A DNA stretch of 10,362 bases from Pseudomonadota bacterium (GTDB lineage: Bacteria; Pseudomonadota; Gammaproteobacteria; Pseudomonadales; Oleiphilaceae): assembly GCA_023430625.1 (NCBI GenBank), contig JAEZAA010000202.1:1-10362 (forward strand), in the 5' to 3' direction. How positions within the stretch are numbered: the stretch's first letter is position 1; every line of letters starts with the position of its first letter. Below the pieces are notes generated by a model. The model was not told where the DNA came from. It did no database searches and worked only from the letters and a program-made list of their open reading frames with translations. A program made the position numbers and the translations under genes. Positions 1-6,507 of the stretch are shown piece after piece.

Positions 1-1059
1 GCCATTGCCGACCGCAGCGCCCGCAAAAAGCATTTCCTCGGCTTCTTCGCCAGTCTGGGCATCCTGCTGACGGCGGGACTGTTCCTGGTGGATCAGGGCA
101 ACTGGCCATTTGCCATTGCGCTCTATGTGGGCGCGAGCCTCGGCTTTCTCGGCGGCAACATCTTCTATGATTCCCTCCTGACCGGCATCGCCCGTGACAG
201 CGAACTGGACCGGGTCTCCGCCCTGGGCTTTGCCCTGGGTTATCTGGGCGGCGGGGTGCTGTTCGCGCTGAACGTCGCCATGACCCTGAAGCCCGAATGG
301 TTTGGTCTGAGTGATGCCGGCGAGGCGGTGCGCTGGTCGTTTTTGACGGTGGCAGCCTGGTGGGCGCTGTTCGCCCTGCCCCTGTTTCGCAACGTGCCGG
401 AGCCCGCCACGTCCGAGCGCACGTCAGCGGGCCAGGCCATACGCCAGGGTGTTCGCCAATTGCGGGAGACCTTCCGTAACATCCGCAGCATGCGGGTGAT
501 TGCAACCTTTCTGGTGGCCTACTGGCTCTACATCGACGGTGTCGACACCATCATCGTGATGGCGGTGGATTACGGCATGGCGCTGGGCTTTGCGCCGGAA
601 AGCCTGATCGTCGCCCTGCTGCTGACCCAGTTCATCGGCTTTCCCGCCGCCCTGGTCTTCGGCCATCTAGGCGCTCGCTTCGGGCCGAAAACCGGCATCT
701 ACATCGCCCTGGCGGTGTATCTTGGCGTGACGCTGTGGGGGGCGTACCTGGAGTCGGAAGCCCAGTTCTACGTGCTGGCGGCGGTGATCGGCCTGGTGCA
801 GGGCGGCATCCAGAGCCTGAGCCGTTCCCTCTACGCGCGGCTGATTCCGGCGGATAAGGCCGCCGAGTTCTTCGGCTTCTATGGTCTGTTGGGCAAATTC
901 GCCGCCATCATGGGGCCTGCGTTGGTCGGCACCGTCAGCTACCTCAGCGGCAGTCCGCGCCTGGCCATTCTGTCCATTGCGATTCTGTTCATCGCCGGCG
1001 GCCTGGTCCTGAGTCGGGTCGACGTGGAAGCGGGCCAGCGCTTCGCAAAACAGATCTGA
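1..1059 (+). CDS. UMF1-family (Atg22-like) MFS transporter, 5'-truncated by window edge
   Basis: The open frame begins at base 1 with the loop sequence AIADRSARKK, which fits the cytoplasmic loop after TM2 of major facilitator proteins. I infer that roughly 80-90 N-terminal residues lie outside the window; the Met at 88 is internal. The 352 visible residues contain about ten hydrophobic helices. Family hallmarks, in visible-residue numbers, are NIFYDSLLTGIA (53-64), the VSALGFALGYLGGG block (72-85), GGIQSLSRSLYARLIP (268-283) and AAEFFGFYGLLGKFAAIMGP (287-306). These match the UMF1 group of permeases, related to yeast vacuolar effluxer Atg22. Such proteins sit in the inner membrane; their bacterial substrates are mostly unknown, so I assign none. 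The gene ends with TGA at 1057-1059 and no obvious intrinsic terminator follows. Family assignment is strong. Confidence 0.93.
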   Translation, partial: AIADRSARKKHFLGFFASLGILLTAGLFLVDQGNWPFAIALYVGASLGFLGGNIFYDSLLTGIARDSELDRVSALGFALGYLGGGVLFALNVAMTLKPEWFGLSDAGEAVRWSFLTVAAWWALFALPLFRNVPEPATSERTSAGQAIRQGVRQLRETFRNIRSMRVIATFLVAYWLYIDGVDTIIVMAVDYGMALGFAPESLIVALLLTQFIGFPAALVFGHLGARFGPKTGIYIALAVYLGVTLWGAYLESEAQFYVLAAVIGLVQGGIQSLSRSLYARLIPADKAAEFFGFYGLLGKFAAIMGPALVGTVSYLSGSPRLAILSIAILFIAGGLVLSRVDVEAGQRFAKQI

Positions 1060-1068
1060 CATGAACGT

Positions 1069-1116
1069 ATTAATCAGAGCAGATGTAAGCGCATTAATGA
1101 GAACAGATGTGAGCGA
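1069..1116. repeat. 24-bp imperfect tandem repeat, two copies
   Basis: Two adjacent 24-nt units (1069-1092 and 1093-1116) match at 20 of 24 positions. Each starts with the palindromic hexamer ATTAAT and contains CAGATGT. The pair begins ten bases after the transporter stop codon and lies about 190 bp before the next gene. Spacing of 24 bp is a little over two helical turns, so the repeat could be a paired protein-binding site. It could also be a slippage duplication without function. Confidence 0.6.
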
Positions 1117-1182
1117 AAACCCACTTGATGCAAATTTGAGGATAAGGTCGCAAAATTTCGCACAGGCCGCGCCAGCCGTACG

Positions 1183-1212
1183 TTGAAGCTTTTGGAGCAG
1201 CATCAGTAGTAT
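1183..1212 (+). promoter_or_regulatory. Possible sigma70-type promoter for the small exported protein
   Basis: TTGAAG at 1183-1188 and TAGTAT at 1207-1212 are separated by 18 bp and each match the consensus at four of six positions. This would place a transcript start near 1219, about 90 nt ahead of the ATG at 1309. The match is weak and could be chance, but it is the best pair I found in this gap. Confidence 0.3.
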
Positions 1213-1308
1213 TGAGTCATCGCTTCGCCAGGGATGCCCGCCGCACCGATTTTTAGTCCTGTCCGGCAGGCAGGGCGGCATTGAACAGCCAGCACGCAAG
1301 GAGCTGCC

Positions 1309-1869
1309 ATGTCTTCAGGACGAGGACTTGCCACGGCCCTCTTCGGCCTATTTCTGTTGACCACATCCGCCTCCGCGCTGGCCCTGGAACAGGTGGGCCG
1401 GCTCCGGTTCGTCCTGCCAGACGGCTGGCAGCGCCTGGACGACGTCAACGTCGCGACCTTTCAGGCGCCGGGTACCAATGCCGAGGAAGTGACCCTGCGG
1501 GTCTACCCCACCCAGCGCCTGCACCGGACGCCCGCTGGCTGGTTCCGTAGCGTGGTACGGGACGTCGAGCCCACGGCCAAAGGCGTGGTGCAGCAATTGC
1601 CGCCGCGCTTCTCGGGCGAGAAACGCATCGAGATCCGGATTCTCGGCGTGGTGACCCAGGACCAATACCGGCGCCCGGTCATTCATGTCTTTGCCGGCGT
1701 GTCCGACCGCCACCATGCCCAACTGCTGCATTACCAGACCCGCAACGCCCGGCTCTTGCGCGAGCACCACCAGGCACTGGACATGCTCAGCAGCCAGCTC
1801 GAGTTCGTGAACCTGCGCCCCACCCAGGATGATCGCCGCCTGCTGGCAGGCACCGGCCTGCCCCGCTAG
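1309..1869 (+). CDS. Exported protein of unknown function (186 aa)
   Basis: The ATG at 1309 has a good ribosome site, AAGGAG at 1298-1303, five bases upstream. Residues 1-25 form a typical signal peptide: Arg5, a hydrophobic core (about 7-19), and the cleavage motif ALA at 23-25. The mature part of about 160 residues is probably periplasmic. It begins with a beta-rich stretch containing VLPDGWQRLDD; this 'LP-x-GW' opening is seen in several small periplasmic proteins with a PsbP/MOG1-like fold, but the resemblance is only suggestive. The second half is rich in Arg, His and Gln and predicted helical, with no catalytic motif and no cysteine, so no disulfides. Its stop is two bases from the stop of the convergent DUF2784 gene. 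I do not recognise a named family. Coding status is well supported by the ribosome site and signal peptide. Confidence 0.8.
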   Translation: MSSGRGLATALFGLFLLTTSASALALEQVGRLRFVLPDGWQRLDDVNVATFQAPGTNAEEVTLRVYPTQRLHRTPAGWFRSVVRDVEPTAKGVVQQLPPRFSGEKRIEIRILGVVTQDQYRRPVIHVFAGVSDRHHAQLLHYQTRNARLLREHHQALDMLSSQLEFVNLRPTQDDRRLLAGTGLPR

Positions 1870-1871
1870 CC

Positions 1872-2258
1872 TCAAGATCCGGTAGGGTCTCGGCGTCGGC
1901 TTCTCCGTCGATAGAGTAAACCGCCGTACAGCATCAGGTTGATGGCCGCGACCAGGCCGCCTAGCAGGATCTGCACAGGGCGCGTCAGACCCTCGGGATA
2001 AATGACCGCCATGATGTAGCGTTCCACGAACCCGCCCTGATAACCGCCCGTCCCGGCCTGCTGCAACAAGGTATTCTCCAGCGGTGTCAGCGGACAGATC
2101 CAGCCCAACGAGATGACCAGCGTCCCCCACAGCACCGCCGGTAGATGCAGCCACACCAGCCGGGGCCAACGCCAGACCAGCAGCCCACCGGCCACCACAA
2201 ACAGGACAAAGGTAAAATGGATGAGGGCAACCAGGTTCGCGGCGAGGTAATAGAGCAT
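1872..2258 (-). CDS. DUF2784 family small membrane protein
   Basis: The 128-residue product matches the DUF2784 pattern: an opening MLYYLAANLVALIHFTFVLF, then WPRLVWLHLPAVLWG (31-45), the signature GWICPLTPLEN (52-62), then GGYQGGFVERY (71-81). It has three or four hydrophobic helices (about 7-28, 36-54, 94-116) and a very basic C-terminal tail (YRRRSRRR), which by the positive-inside rule should be cytoplasmic. No function is established for the family. I start at ATG 2258 because family members begin at this point. A GTG at 2300 would add 14 residues but has no better spaced ribosome site. The gene lies just downstream of the CsbD terminator on the same strand, so it probably has its own promoter, which I could not identify. 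Transcription converges with the exported-protein gene across a two-base gap. Confidence 0.85.
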   Translation of the reverse strand: MLYYLAANLVALIHFTFVLFVVAGGLLVWRWPRLVWLHLPAVLWGTLVISLGWICPLTPLENTLLQQAGTGGYQGGFVERYIMAVIYPEGLTRPVQILLGGLVAAINLMLYGGLLYRRRSRRRDPTGS

Positions 2259-2330
2259 GGTGAGATATGCCTGCGTGGAGCCCAGTCCTTCGGCGATCAC
2301 CCCTCTGACAACAGCCCAACCGGCTCTCGT

Positions 2331-2355
2331 AAAAACACCCGCGCCAGGCGGGTGT
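2331..2355 (-). terminator. Rho-independent terminator downstream of csbD-like gene
   Basis: The 8-bp arms ACACCCGC (2335-2342) and GCGGGTGT (2348-2355) are perfectly complementary around a 5-nt loop. On the minus strand the stem is followed at once by a run of T (plus-strand AAAAA at 2331-2335). The plus strand has no T run after the stem, so termination should act on minus-strand transcripts only. It lies about 90 bp after the CsbD stop codon and isolates that gene from DUF2784. Confidence 0.82.
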
Positions 2356-2445
2356 AATAGGGCATCGGACTGATCATCTGCGACCTTGGCCCGATACTGT
2401 CAGGGGTTGCGCTCCTGGTGTGCTCTCAACGCACAGAAACGTCAC

Positions 2446-2637
2446 TCAGTGGTTGAACTTCTCGAATTCGCGCTGGGCCTCTTCTCTGCCCATGCCATAC
2501 TTCTCTTGCATGATGCCGGCCCACTCTTCACGCTTGCCGTTGATGCGATCGAGATCGTCATCGGTCAGCTTGCTCCACTGCTGCTTCAGGTTCCCTTTCA
2601 GTTGCTTCCACTTGCCTTCAGCGATATCAGCATTCAT
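2446..2637 (-). CDS. CsbD family stress-response protein
   Basis: The 63-residue product has the CsbD pattern: AEGKWKQLKGNLKQQWSKLTD near the N-terminus (the EGKWKQLKG core at about 7-15), DDDLDRINGKREEWAG (26-41), then MQEKYGMGREEAQREFEKF. It is small, very hydrophilic and predicted all-helical, so cytoplasmic. Family members are general-stress proteins (CsbD of Bacillus is sigmaB-controlled; proteobacterial members are often induced by stress or stationary phase), but the molecular function is unknown. ATG 2637 is chosen because AAGGAG (plus-strand CTCCTT, 2645-2650) sits seven bases upstream and the family starts here; an in-frame extension to 2682 lacks this support. A downstream intrinsic terminator is present. 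The gene follows the DUF1328 gene on the same strand across 142 bp, so it could be co-transcribed or separately driven. Confidence 0.93.
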   Translation of the reverse strand: MNADIAEGKWKQLKGNLKQQWSKLTDDDLDRINGKREEWAGIMQEKYGMGREEAQREFEKFNH

Positions 2638-2688
2638 AGGCTTTCTCCTTTTGTTTCCAGGGTAACAGACCATTCGCGCCACGGCGTC

Positions 2689-2702
2689 GACACCAGGGTG
2701 TC
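2689..2702. repeat. Perfect palindrome upstream of csbD-like gene
   Basis: GACACC and GGTGTC are perfect inverted halves separated by two bases. The site lies 52-65 bp upstream of the CsbD start codon, where an operator or activator site would be expected. No T run follows on either strand, so it is less likely to be a terminator. No matching regulator is recognised. Confidence 0.45.
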
Positions 2703-2761
2703 ATGTACGCCCTCAGCGGGCGCACATCCGCCGCGCCGGAACAGTCCAGGTCTCAGCGTCC

Positions 2762-2779
2762 CGGTGGCCGTGGCCACCG
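2762..2779 (-). repeat. Stem-loop immediately after the DUF1328 stop codon
   Basis: CGGTGGCC and GGCCACCG flank a two-base centre; in RNA this would fold as a 7-bp stem with a CGTG loop. It abuts the DUF1328 stop codon on the minus strand. There is no T run beyond it, so it may be a weak terminator, an mRNA 3'-end stabiliser or an attenuator between DUF1328 and CsbD. Confidence 0.45.
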
Positions 2780-2956
2780 TCAAAAGCGTGGTGGCCGCCC
2801 CTTCATCACATGGGCGATCAAGGACACCACCAGCAACACGAGAAACACAAAGAACAGGATCTGGGCAATGCTTGCCGCAGTTCCGGCAATGCCGCCAAAT
2901 CCGAACAATCCCGCCACGATCGCGACGACGAAAAATATCAGAGCCCAATAAAGCAT
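2780..2956 (-). CDS. DUF1328 family two-helix membrane peptide
   Basis: The 58-residue product is almost entirely hydrophobic, with two membrane helices (about 4-24 and 31-50) and a short basic tail ending KGRPPRF. The sequence MLYWALIFFVVAIVAGLFGF followed by GGIAGTAASIAQILFF is the characteristic DUF1328 pattern (E. coli YtjA type). Function is unknown; family genes are frequently found with CsbD-like and other envelope-stress genes, as here. ATG 2956 is chosen because AAGGAG (plus-strand CTCCTT at 2965-2970) is eight bases upstream and this is the usual family start; an in-frame extension to 3019 would add a non-hydrophobic segment unlike the family. A sigma54-like motif and a 258-bp upstream gap suggest its own promoter. 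Confidence 0.92.
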   Translation of the reverse strand: MLYWALIFFVVAIVAGLFGFGGIAGTAASIAQILFFVFLVLLVVSLIAHVMKGRPPRF

Positions 2957-3048
2957 ATAAATGTCTCCTTTTTCCGATGCTGGATCAGCCGGCCAAGCGA
3001 AGCCCCAACCGGCCCCCACGCTTTCTTATGGCTTGCGGGAGAATCCAT

Positions 3049-3065
3049 TGCACATCCCAAGCCAA
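3049..3065 (-). promoter_or_regulatory. Possible sigma54-type promoter for DUF1328 gene
   Basis: Read on the minus strand, the site is TTGGC, then seven bases, then GTGCA, with the key GG and GC dinucleotides exactly ten bases apart as in the -24/-12 promoters used by RpoN. A transcript would start near 3038, about 80 nt before the DUF1328 ATG. The -24 box lacks the usual AC after TGGC and the -12 box has GTGC instead of TTGC, so this may be a chance match. Confidence 0.27.
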
Positions 3066-3177
3066 TCCCGGCTCATGCTGGAATAACAGGAAGTTAGGCG
3101 GTTCTTAAGGCGACGGGCAAGGCAAAACGGGGGCTCTGGAGGGGAAACAGCAGCAAGAATTACAAAGGGGAAACCCG

Positions 3178-3200
3178 GGACCTGAAAAATTTACAGGTCC
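3178..3200 (-). terminator. Stem-loop after the MHYT-EAL gene, possible terminator
   Basis: GGACCTG (3178-3184) and CAGGTCC (3194-3200) are perfect 7-bp arms around an A/T-only 9-nt loop. The stem begins 15 bases after the stop codon of the MHYT-EAL gene on the minus strand. The following minus-strand sequence has only short T runs interrupted by C and G, so as an intrinsic terminator it is imperfect. Confidence 0.45.
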
Positions 3201-3214
3201 TCAGGTAATACCGG

Positions 3215-5371
3215 CTATTGGCCGACCACCCGGCCCCCGGCCTTGGTGTGCGGGCCATTGTGGCTTTGCAGCAGCGGATGCAGGTTTGCCACCGGCACCG
3301 GTCGGCTGATGAGGTAGCCCTGCAGATAATCGCAGCTGTTTTGCTGCAGGAAATCCCGGTGCTCCTGTGTCTCCACGCCTTCGGCCACCACCTTGAGCTG
3401 CAGCTTGTGGGCCATAGCCAGAATGGCGGAGGTGATGGCACTGTTGCCGAGGCTCTGGGGAATGTCCTTGATAAACATGCGATCCACCTTGAGCGTGTCC
3501 AGCGGCAACCGGCTGAGATAGGCCAGCGAGGAATAGCCACTGCCAAAGTCGTCGATGGAGATGCGAACCCCCAGGGCGCGGATCTGATCCAGGATCGAGG
3601 CGGCCATGGTGAGGTTCTCCATCAGCGCGTTCTCGGTCACTTCGAGTACCACGAAGCGCGCATCCACCCCGGTTTCCGCCAGAATCTGCGCCACCATCTC
3701 CGGCAGCCGGGTCAGGGTCAGGTTGACGGCGGAGCAGTTGACGGAGACGTGCAGGTCCGGATAGCCGGCCTGATGCAGGCCACGCAGATCCCGACAGGCT
3801 CGCCGCATGACCCAGAGATCCAGCTCCGTGATCACCGAGATGGCCTCGGCAATGCCAATGAATTGGTCTGGCGGAATGAAGCCGAGCGTGGGATGCTGCC
3901 AGCGCACCAGCGCTTCCAGGCTTGAGATCCGGCCGCTGCCGGCCTCTATGATAGGCTGGTAGTGGACCACCAGTTGGTCCCGCTTGAGCGCTACCCGCAG
4001 ATCCCGTTCGATCTGGCGCTGCTGGCGGGCGCGGGCACGCATCTCCTCGGCGAACACATGGGCGCGCGACAGAGGCTGGCGCTTGGCGTCGGTCAACGCC
4101 AGAACCGCGTTGCTGATCAGATCATCGAAGTGGGTGCCGTGCGCCGGATAAAGCGACATTCCCACCGCCACCGATAGCTGGAACTCGTGCTCGCCGAAGG
4201 TCATCGGGCGATGCATGCGCCCCATGACCCGCTCGGCGTAAGCGATCAGCTCCTGCTCGTCGTTCACCATGGCCATGATGCAGAATTCGTCGCCATTGAT
4301 GCGCCCTACAATATCGTTGGCCCGGGTTGCCCGGCGAATCCGCTCCGCCACCAGGGTCAAGACCTGATCCGCCGCCGCATAGCCGAAGCTTTCGTTGATA
4401 CGCCGGAATTTATCCACGTCCAGGTACATCAGCCCCAATTGATGGTTCTGGGCGGGTCCGGTCACCAGCGTGCTGAACATTTCCGCCATGGCGGGACGGC
4501 TGAATAGCCCGGTGAGGGTGTCGTAGTGGGACATTTCGTCGAGCCGGCGCGACAGCTCATGGACTTCGCTCTCGCTGCGGCGCCGGGTTTGCTCGGCCCA
4601 GGAGCCGATCATGCCGCTGACAATGATCGCCAGCATGACGCCGGCAATGGCAAAGGCGAGCGGAGAATGCTGGTTGTCGTGCAGCAGATGGGGTTCGACA
4701 CCCGGCGGCAGCACCATCTGGTAGCCGGCCATGCCCACGAAATGCATGGCGCAAATCGCCACGCCCATCACCAGCGCCGCAAACAGCTTCAGCCAGAGGA
4801 AACTGGCTCCCTTCTTGTCATGAAAGAAGAAAGCGAGCACCAGCGCCACGAATGACGCGGCCACGGCGATGAGGATGGACGCAATAAACAAGGGGGCATC
4901 GTAGTACACCCTGGCATCCGACTCGATGGCTAGCATGCCGGTGTAATGCATGGCCGCGATGCCCAGACCACTGCTGAGGGCGGCGACGAAATACAGGCCC
5001 AACTGCATGCGTGCGCGGCCAATGACCCACATGGTCAGAAGCGAGGCGGCAACGGCAATGAGCAGGGAGAATAACGTCAGGCCGACATCGTATTCGATGC
5101 GCAAGGGCACCTGGAATGCCTGCATGGCCACGAAATGCATGGACCAGATGCCGCCGCCGAGGCAGAAGGCACCGACACACCGCCATAACCAGGCCACGCG
5201 CGGCGCGCGCACCTGGCCGGCATGGGATGCCAGATCCAGCGCACTGTAGGCCGCGGCCACGGCAATCAGATAGGACAATGCAACCAGCGCCAGATCATGA
5301 CTGCCGTGCAGCATGACCTTGGCCCCGTCCGACACAGGATCTGAGGAAAACTGGAACAGCTCAAACAACAT
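3215..5371 (-). CDS. Membrane MHYT sensor with degenerate GGDEF and intact EAL domain (c-di-GMP phosphodiesterase candidate)
   Basis: This 718-residue inner-membrane protein has an N-terminal seven-helix MHYT sensor (about 27-257) with three signatures: MHFVAM (78-83), MHYTGM (141-146) and MHFVGM (209-214). MHYT domains are proposed to bind copper and sense a diatomic gas; that role is predicted. A short helix leads to a GGDEF domain (about 281-440) whose signature reads NGDEF (359-363). It keeps LDVD (317-320) and an RxxD inhibitory-type site (R350, D353), but the usual GHxxGD motif reads GYAAAD, so cyclase activity is doubtful. The EAL domain (about 452-700) retains the expected catalytic set: E486 (EAL), N545, E577, D607-D608, K628, E664 and Q684. 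I infer c-di-GMP hydrolysis tuned by the sensor and perhaps by GTP at the GGDEF. The 5371 start fits family N-termini ('LFxFSSDP') although its ribosome site is weak. A TATAAT box lies about 100 bp upstream. It resembles the domain order of Pseudomonas MucR/YkoW-type proteins. Confidence 0.93.
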   Translation of the reverse strand: MLFELFQFSSDPVSDGAKVMLHGSHDLALVALSYLIAVAAAYSALDLASHAGQVRAPRVAWLWRCVGAFCLGGGIWSMHFVAMQAFQVPLRIEYDVGLTLFSLLIAVAASLLTMWVIGRARMQLGLYFVAALSSGLGIAAMHYTGMLAIESDARVYYDAPLFIASILIAVAASFVALVLAFFFHDKKGASFLWLKLFAALVMGVAICAMHFVGMAGYQMVLPPGVEPHLLHDNQHSPLAFAIAGVMLAIIVSGMIGSWAEQTRRRSESEVHELSRRLDEMSHYDTLTGLFSRPAMAEMFSTLVTGPAQNHQLGLMYLDVDKFRRINESFGYAAADQVLTLVAERIRRATRANDIVGRINGDEFCIMAMVNDEQELIAYAERVMGRMHRPMTFGEHEFQLSVAVGMSLYPAHGTHFDDLISNAVLALTDAKRQPLSRAHVFAEEMRARARQQRQIERDLRVALKRDQLVVHYQPIIEAGSGRISSLEALVRWQHPTLGFIPPDQFIGIAEAISVITELDLWVMRRACRDLRGLHQAGYPDLHVSVNCSAVNLTLTRLPEMVAQILAETGVDARFVVLEVTENALMENLTMAASILDQIRALGVRISIDDFGSGYSSLAYLSRLPLDTLKVDRMFIKDIPQSLGNSAITSAILAMAHKLQLKVVAEGVETQEHRDFLQQNSCDYLQGYLISRPVPVANLHPLLQSHNGPHTKAGGRVVGQ

Positions 5372-5407
5372 ACAGCACGGCCCGTCGTCGTAATATGGCG
5401 GCGGAAG

Positions 5408-5421
5408 GCGATTTTAATCGC
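5408..5421. repeat. Perfect palindrome in the leader of the MHYT-EAL gene
   Basis: GCGATT and AATCGC are perfect inverted halves with a two-base centre. The site lies 37-50 bp upstream of the MHYT-EAL start codon and downstream of the TATAAT box, a position where a repressor could block transcription or a small hairpin could affect translation. No regulator is recognised. Confidence 0.45.
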
Positions 5422-5468
5422 GGACGACCGTTCCCTGTGACTCCCAACCCGTTCGTTAAATTCCGAGA

Positions 5469-5474
5469 ATTATA
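5469..5474 (-). promoter_or_regulatory. TATAAT -10 box upstream of the MHYT-EAL gene
   Basis: The minus strand carries a perfect TATAAT (plus-strand ATTATA). A transcript would start near 5462, giving a leader of about 90 nt before the ATG at 5371. I see no good -35 hexamer 16-18 bp upstream, so it may need an activator or may be a chance match in this AT-richer gap between the quinone reductase and MHYT-EAL genes. Confidence 0.4.
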
Positions 5475-5505
5475 GTCGGGAAATGAGAACCTCGCCCAGA
5501 GTGCC

Positions 5506-6498
5506 TCAACCGTCCGCCGCGCCGAGAGCCGCACGCGTATGAGGCGCCTCCAGGCTCAGCGCCGGGCCCCGTGGCACGATGCGCGTGGGATTGATGGTGT
5601 CATGGCTGTAGTAGTAATGCTGCTTGATATGACAAAAATTCACAGTATCGGCGACGCCCGGCTGTTGGTACAGGTCCCTCAGGTAGCCGGACAGATGGGG
5701 GTAATCCGCGATCCGCCGCAGATTGCATTTGAAATGGCCGAAATAAACCGCATCGAACCGCACCAGCGTCGTGAACAGGCGCCAGTCCGCTTCCGTCAGC
5801 TGTGCCCCGGTCAAAAATCGTTGCCGCGCCAGGCGGTCGTCCAGCCGGTCCAAGGTCGCAAACAGACGCTCAAACGCTTCTTCATAAGCGGCTTGGGTAG
5901 TGGCGAACCCCGCCCGGTAGACGCCGTTGTTGACGGTTTCATAGATGTCGGCGTTGAGCGCATCGATCTCACCGCGCAAGGCCTGCGGGTAAAAATCCAG
6001 GGTGTTGCCGGTGAGAGGGTCGAAGGCCTGGTTAAACATGCGGATGATGTCGGCGGACTCATTGCTGACGATGGTTTCGCGTTGCTTGTCCCACAGCACC
6101 GGCACCGTCACCCGTCCGCTGTAGCTGGCATCCGCCTTGAGATACAGCTGGTAGAGATAGTTCAGGCCATACAGGTCGTCGCTACTGGTTCCATCGTCGT
6201 GGCGCAGCTCCCAGCCATTGGCCAGCATGTGGGGATGCACCACCGATACGCCGATATAGGATTCCAGGCCTTTCAGGTGGCGGAAGATCAAGGTCCGATG
6301 GGCCCAGGGACAGGCCAGCGACACATACAGGTGATAACGCCCCGAGGCGGCCGGGAAACCGCCCTGACCGGTGGCGCCAGCGGATCCGTCGGCCGTCAGC
6401 CAGTTGCGGAACTGGGCCGACTCCCGTTTGAACTCGCCCCCGGTGGCGTCCGTGTCATACCACTGGTCCACCCATTGTCCATTGGCTAGAAAACCCAT
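5506..6498 (-). CDS. yqjG: Glutathionyl-hydroquinone reductase (Xi-class glutathione transferase)
   Basis: The 330-residue protein matches the YqjG/PcpF/ECM4 group, which reduces glutathionyl-hydroquinones to hydroquinones with release of oxidised glutathione, in the cytoplasm. The N-terminal thioredoxin-like domain has the active-site motif CPWAHR with catalytic Cys63 (the same position as in E. coli YqjG), TVPVLWD with the cis-proline (131-137) and the glutathione-binding NESADI (146-151). The helical C-terminal domain has family blocks GVYRAGFATTQAAYEEAFE (192-210), LTEADWRLFTTLVRFDAVY (234-252) and the closing INPTRIVPRGP (302-312). Length is normal. GAGGAGG lies directly upstream of ATG 6498 and overlaps the stop codon of the preceding PAS gene (nine-base gap), so the two are almost certainly co-transcribed and perhaps translationally coupled. 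The family handles quinone or electrophile stress; pairing with a regulator and PAS receptor suggests redox-responsive control, which is inference. Confidence 0.93.
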   Translation of the reverse strand: MGFLANGQWVDQWYDTDATGGEFKRESAQFRNWLTADGSAGATGQGGFPAASGRYHLYVSLACPWAHRTLIFRHLKGLESYIGVSVVHPHMLANGWELRHDDGTSSDDLYGLNYLYQLYLKADASYSGRVTVPVLWDKQRETIVSNESADIIRMFNQAFDPLTGNTLDFYPQALRGEIDALNADIYETVNNGVYRAGFATTQAAYEEAFERLFATLDRLDDRLARQRFLTGAQLTEADWRLFTTLVRFDAVYFGHFKCNLRRIADYPHLSGYLRDLYQQPGVADTVNFCHIKQHYYYSHDTINPTRIVPRGPALSLEAPHTRAALGAADG

Positions 6499-6507
6499 AG
6501 AACCTCC

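Noticed and set aside
667..1299. Minus-strand open frame containing an eight-residue repeat (LTSVLINA / LTSALINT)
   Set aside because: The apparent peptide repeat is only the 24-bp DNA repeat read in translation; the rest is antisense to the transporter.
1348..2319. Minus-strand open frame of 323 codons overlapping DUF2784 and the exported protein
   Set aside because: It is out of frame with the DUF2784 gene and antisense to a gene with a good ribosome site and signal peptide; the translation looks like a shadow.
2386..3108. Plus-strand open frame of 240 codons across the CsbD and DUF1328 genes
   Set aside because: Both minus-strand genes have strong family matches and ribosome sites; the plus frame shows no coherent domain.
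5539..6489. Long plus-strand open frame (316 codons) opposite the glutathionyl-hydroquinone reductase
   Set aside because: It mirrors a gene with clear family motifs; its translation is low-complexity and rich in Arg, Gln and Val without a recognisable domain. Long antisense frames are common in GC-rich DNA.
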